A stretch of 5,314 nucleotides of DNA from Negadavirga shengliensis (GTDB lineage: Bacteria > Bacteroidota > Bacteroidia > Cytophagales > Cyclobacteriaceae), in NCBI RefSeq assembly GCF_042652345.1, contig NZ_JBHSJJ010000034.1:1-5314 (forward strand), read 5' to 3'. How positions within the stretch are numbered: position 1 is the stretch's first letter; each line of letters opens with the position of its first letter. Positions 1-5,314 of this stretch are shown piece after piece. A program made the translations under genes and the position numbers. The notes beneath the pieces are model-generated. The model was not told where the DNA came from. It worked only from the letters and a program-made list of their open reading frames with translations, and did not search any database.

Positions 1-1530
<1,530 letters not shown>

Positions 1531-1613
1531 TGGAATCAGGTTATTTATTTTGTTTGTCTTACTGCTTCAAAATTACTACTGACATTTATTTCTAACTTAG
1601 AAAATAACAAACA
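1531..1613 (+). other. 16S to tRNA-Ile spacer, A+T-rich
   Basis: Transcribed spacer of about 83 bases, strikingly A+T-rich beside the G+C-rich 16S. The only complementarity I could find is TGTTTGT at 1551-1557 with ACAAACA at 1607-1613. This would close a weak hairpin ending right at the tRNA-Ile 5' end. The 3' strand of the 16S processing stem should lie here, but its partner is upstream of the window, so it cannot be identified. No gene or promoter is supported. Confidence 0.7.
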
Positions 1614-1687
1614 GGGCCTGTAGCTCAGGTGGTTAGAGCGCTACACTGATAATGTAGAGGTCCGTGGTTCGAGTCCACGCAGGCCCA
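1614..1687 (+). tRNA. ileT: tRNA-Ile, anticodon GAU
   Basis: A complete 74-nt cloverleaf. The acceptor stem GGGCCTG/CAGGCCC is perfectly paired, with discriminator A1687. The D arm is GCTC/GAGC with GG in its loop. The anticodon stem CTACA/TGTAG encloses loop CTGATAA, with anticodon GAT at 1648-1650 reading AUC and AUU. The T arm is CGTGG-TTCGAGT-CCACG. The CCA end is not encoded, since CAT follows the discriminator, so a CCA-adding enzyme must complete it. It is co-transcribed with the rRNAs in the usual 16S-23S spacer position. The symbol follows E. coli usage and is only a convention here. Confidence 0.97.
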
Positions 1688-1769
1688 CATTACTGCTCAA
1701 TATAGAATCGGTTGAGCTGATAAGAGGATGCTTTTAGTGCCTAAGGGTTAGCGGTTCAAATAATTAAAA
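1688..1769 (+). other. spacer between tRNA-Ile and tRNA-Ala
   Basis: An 82-base transcribed spacer without a gene. It contains a hairpin with a 7-bp stem, CTTTTAG 1731-1737 with CTAAGGG 1741-1747 (two G-U pairs), and a 3-base loop. Just after it, 1745-1761 reads GGGTTAGCGGTTCAAAT, which resembles a tRNA variable region and T arm, but its T stem is not closed by the A+T-rich sequence that follows. GCTC at 1695-1698 and GAGC at 1714-1717 could pair like a D stem, with an over-long loop. No intact tRNA can be folded. Confidence 0.6.
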
Positions 1770-1843
1770 GGGGGATTAGCTCAGCTGGCTAGAGCACCTG
1801 CCTTGCACGCAGGGGGTCAACGGTTCGAATCCGTTATCCTCCA
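1770..1843 (+). tRNA. alaT: tRNA-Ala, anticodon UGC
   Basis: A complete 74-nt cloverleaf. The acceptor stem is GGGGGAT/ATCCTCC with one G-U pair, and the discriminator is A1843. The D arm is GCTC/GAGC with loop AGCTGGCTA. The anticodon stem CCTGC/GCAGG encloses loop CTTGCAC, with anticodon TGC at 1804-1806. The T arm is AACGG-TTCGAAT-CCGTT. The third acceptor pair is G1772-T1840, a G-U pair close to the G3-U70 identity element of alanyl-tRNA synthetase. CCA is not encoded; CAC follows the discriminator. With tRNA-Ile it forms the classic Ile-Ala spacer pair. The symbol is by E. coli convention. Confidence 0.97.
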
Positions 1844-1854
1844 CACAAAATAAG

Positions 1855-1871
1855 AAGTTCAAACGGAACTT
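1855..1871 (+). other. small hairpin upstream of the pseudo-tRNA
   Basis: AAGTTC at 1855-1860 pairs with GAACTT at 1866-1871 across loop AAACG. The hairpin sits in the short gap between tRNA-Ala and the tRNA-like element. It may be a processing spacer structure; no function is shown by the sequence. Confidence 0.4.
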
Positions 1872-1874
1872 ACT

Positions 1875-1948
1875 CAAAGTCCAGTTGAGCCGGCTAGAGC
1901 ATTCCGCTTGATGCGGGAGGGTCAACGGTTCGAATCCGTTGTCTTACA
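1875..1948 (+). pseudogene. decayed tRNA, derived from tRNA-Ala by duplication
   Basis: The element aligns over its full 74 positions with the tRNA-Ala 105 bases upstream. Variable region, T stem and T loop are identical over 22 positions (1919-1940 against 1814-1835), and the D-loop end GGCTAGAGCA is shared. The anticodon stem TTCCG/CGGGA still pairs, around loop CTTGATG; the apparent anticodon is TGA at 1909-1911. That would read a serine codon, but there is no long variable arm as in tRNA-Ser, and base 37 is T where a purine is expected. The D stem has a G13-G22 clash. The acceptor stem, 1875-1881 with 1941-1947, keeps only about four of seven pairs. This combination argues for a non-functional relic. 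A processed tRNA-like structure that guides spacer cleavage remains possible. Confidence 0.75.
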
Positions 1949-2030
1949 GAAAACCACTTAAAGTGGTGGTGCTTTGATAGCAAGAATAGGAATTGATTTC
2001 CTCTTAGTGTCCCAAATAAGGGGCAATAAG
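1949..2030 (+). other. spacer from pseudo-tRNA to boxA-like element
   Basis: A short, rather A+T-rich transcribed stretch. It contains two simple hairpins: ACCACT 1953-1958 with AGTGGT 1962-1967 around a TAA loop, and AGGAA 1988-1992 with TTCCT 1998-2002 around TTGAT. Neither is followed by a T run, so neither looks like a terminator. No gene is seen. Confidence 0.55.
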
Positions 2031-2044
2031 TTCTTTGACATGTT
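2029..2044 (+). promoter_or_regulatory. boxA-like antitermination element before 23S
   Basis: AGTTCTTTGACATGTT resembles the boxA sequence (TGCTCTTTAACA in E. coli) that loads NusB-NusE for rRNA antitermination. It lies about 75 bases before 23S, where Bacteroidota operons commonly carry a TTCTTTGACAT segment. That it acts as boxA is inferred from position and similarity. The same bases also form the outer part of the 23S processing stem, so the motif may serve either role or both. Confidence 0.5.
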
Positions 2045-2046
2045 GA

Positions 2047-2058
2047 GCGGAAAATGCA
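2047..2058 (+). other. 23S processing stem, 5' strand
   Basis: GCGGAAAATGCA is the exact reverse complement of TGCATTTTCCGC at 5049-5060, beyond the 23S 3' end, giving 12 perfect pairs that enclose 23S. Outward, the helix resumes after two mismatches: 2041-2044 pairs with 5063-5066 (one G-U), A2040 with T5067, and CAGTTT read back from 2039 to 2034 with 5069-5074 after one bulged A. Long helices of this kind are the known RNase III sites of pre-23S rRNA. Confidence 0.88.
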
Positions 2059-2062
2059 ACGT

Positions 2063-2084
2063 CCGGCGGGTTATTTCCCGCCGG
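2063..2084 (+). other. GC-rich hairpin in the 23S leader
   Basis: CCGGCGGG 2063-2070 pairs perfectly with CCCGCCGG 2077-2084 around loop TTATTT. It lies inside the processing stem and upstream of mature 23S. It has no T tract, so termination is unlikely; a role in folding or end trimming is inferred. Confidence 0.8.
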
Positions 2085-2087
2085 CAT

Positions 2088-2117
2088 CCCCCGCACGGGG
2101 CAAAAGGCGTGCGGGGG
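2088..2117 (+). other. second GC-rich hairpin abutting 23S
   Basis: CCCCCGCAC 2088-2096 pairs perfectly with GTGCGGGGG 2109-2117 around a 12-base loop, GGGGCAAAAGGC. It ends one or two bases before the predicted mature 23S 5' end and could stack on 23S helix 1. That would mark or protect the maturation site, which is an inference. Confidence 0.8.
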
Positions 2118-2118
2118 T

Positions 2119-5038
<2,920 letters not shown>

Positions 5039-5138
5039 CAGCAGGCGCTGCATTTTCCGCGAGACATAGTCAAAAAGGACTTTGAGACATGATGCCGCAA
5101 CGCGGCACCGCCGCCGTACATTTCGGCGCGGAAAGACC
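5039..5138 (+). other. 23S-5S internal transcribed spacer
   Basis: About 100 bases without a gene. It opens with the 3' strand of the 23S processing stem. Next, TCAAA 5070-5074 can pair with TTTGA 5081-5085 around AAGGAC, in competition with the outer processing stem. Further on, TGCCGC 5093-5098 pairs with GCGGCA 5102-5107 around AAC, and CGCCG 5112-5116 pairs with CGGCG 5124-5128 around TACATTT. GAGACAT occurs twice, at 5061-5067 and 5084-5090. No tRNA is present. Confidence 0.7.
5049..5060 (+). other. 23S processing stem, 3' strand
   Basis: TGCATTTTCCGC pairs perfectly with 2047-2058, and pairing continues imperfectly to about 5077. It begins roughly 11-13 bases after the 23S 3' end. Inner bases 5047-5051 (GCTGC) could instead pair with GCAGC at 5038-5042, a minor alternative fold. 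Confidence 0.88.
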
Positions 5139-5247
5139 TAGGCGGCCCAGCGCAGGGGCACCACCTCTTCCCATCCCGAACAGAGAAGTTAAGCCCTGCA
5201 GCGCCGATGGTACTGGGGTCACACCCGGGAGAGTAGGCCGCCGCCGT
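5139..5247 (+). rRNA. rrf: 5S ribosomal RNA
   Basis: RNA of the central protuberance of the large subunit. The conserved core CCACCTCTTCCCATCCCGAA and the following CAGAGAAGTTAAGCCCTGC lie at about 5161-5199, then GATGGTACTGG at 5207-5217 and GGGAGAGTAGG near 5227-5237. Terminal helix I is GGCGGC 5141-5146 with GCCGCC. By comparison with other Bacteroidota 5S the 3' strand is 5240-5245, although 5237-5242 also pairs, because GCC is repeated there. The length of about 109 is usual for this phylum. The exact ends are uncertain by two to four bases. Confidence 0.95.
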
Positions 5248-5260
5248 ATTATTCATAAGG

Positions 5261-5292
5261 AGCCCCTTCCCGACAGCTGTCGGGAAGGGGCT
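5261..5292 (+). terminator. intrinsic terminator of the rRNA operon
   Basis: A perfect 32-base palindrome whose arms are AGCCCCTTCCCGACAG and CTGTCGGGAAGGGGCT. As RNA it folds into a stem of about 14 pairs with a 4-base loop, followed by TTTCTGCGTT. It starts about 14 bases after 5S, the expected place for the end of the operon. The U tract is short, so the very stable stem probably carries most of the effect. There is no T run on the other strand, so bidirectional use is not supported. Confidence 0.88.
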
Positions 5293-5314
5293 TTCTGCGT
5301 TCCGGGGGGATCCC

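Noticed and set aside
1541..1560. Bacteroidota-type promoter (TAnnTTTG) in the A+T-rich spacer
   Set aside because: The TATTTTG present lacks the full -7 pattern and I found no convincing TTTG -33 element at proper spacing. It is ordinary A+T-rich spacer.
1909..1911. Functional tRNA-Ser(UGA) in the spacer
   Set aside because: Bacterial tRNA-Ser has a long variable arm, but this element has five bases there. Its acceptor stem does not close, and base 37 is a pyrimidine.
5293..5314. GC-rich end of the window with palindrome GGGATCCC
   Set aside because: It is too short and cut by the window edge, so no feature can be supported.

Overview
The window is one complete bacterial ribosomal RNA operon on the + strand, in the order 16S rRNA, tRNA-Ile(GAU), tRNA-Ala(UGC), a decayed third tRNA-like element, 23S rRNA, 5S rRNA and an intrinsic terminator. 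I find no credible protein-coding gene. Every open frame of notable length lies inside an rRNA or the spacer next to it, and most run antisense.

The 16S points to Bacteroidota. Its 5' region reads AGGATGAACGCTAGCGGCAG, the 900 region reads GGTTTAATTCGATGATACGC, and the 3' end reads GGCTGGAACACCTCCTTTCT; the 5S core CTCTTCCCATCCCGAACAGA fits too. The mature RNAs are very rich in G+C, while the spacers just after 16S and around the tRNAs are A+T-rich. This is the pattern expected of a thermophile with a moderate-GC genome. A thermophilic or deep Bacteroidota lineage is an inference; a genus cannot be named from sequence alone.

Layout. 16S occupies about 1-1530. The internal transcribed spacer (1531-2118) holds tRNA-Ile (1614-1687), tRNA-Ala (1770-1843) and a degraded copy of tRNA-Ala (about 1875-1948). 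Next come a boxA-like element, the 5' strand of a long 23S processing stem, and two GC-rich hairpins that end at the 23S 5' end. 23S occupies about 2119-5038. The second spacer (5039-5138) holds the 3' strand of the processing stem and small hairpins. 5S lies at about 5139-5247, and a perfect 32-nt palindromic terminator at 5261-5292 ends transcription.

How it works together: one transcript, started from a promoter upstream of the window, would be cut at the double-stranded stems enclosing each large rRNA and at the tRNAs. This yields the RNAs of both ribosomal subunits plus two tRNAs. The items most worth a second look are the tRNA-Ala-derived pseudo-tRNA, the elaborate structured 5' leader of 23S, and the partly conserved processing and boxA motifs before 23S and 5S. 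I see no previously undescribed system here.
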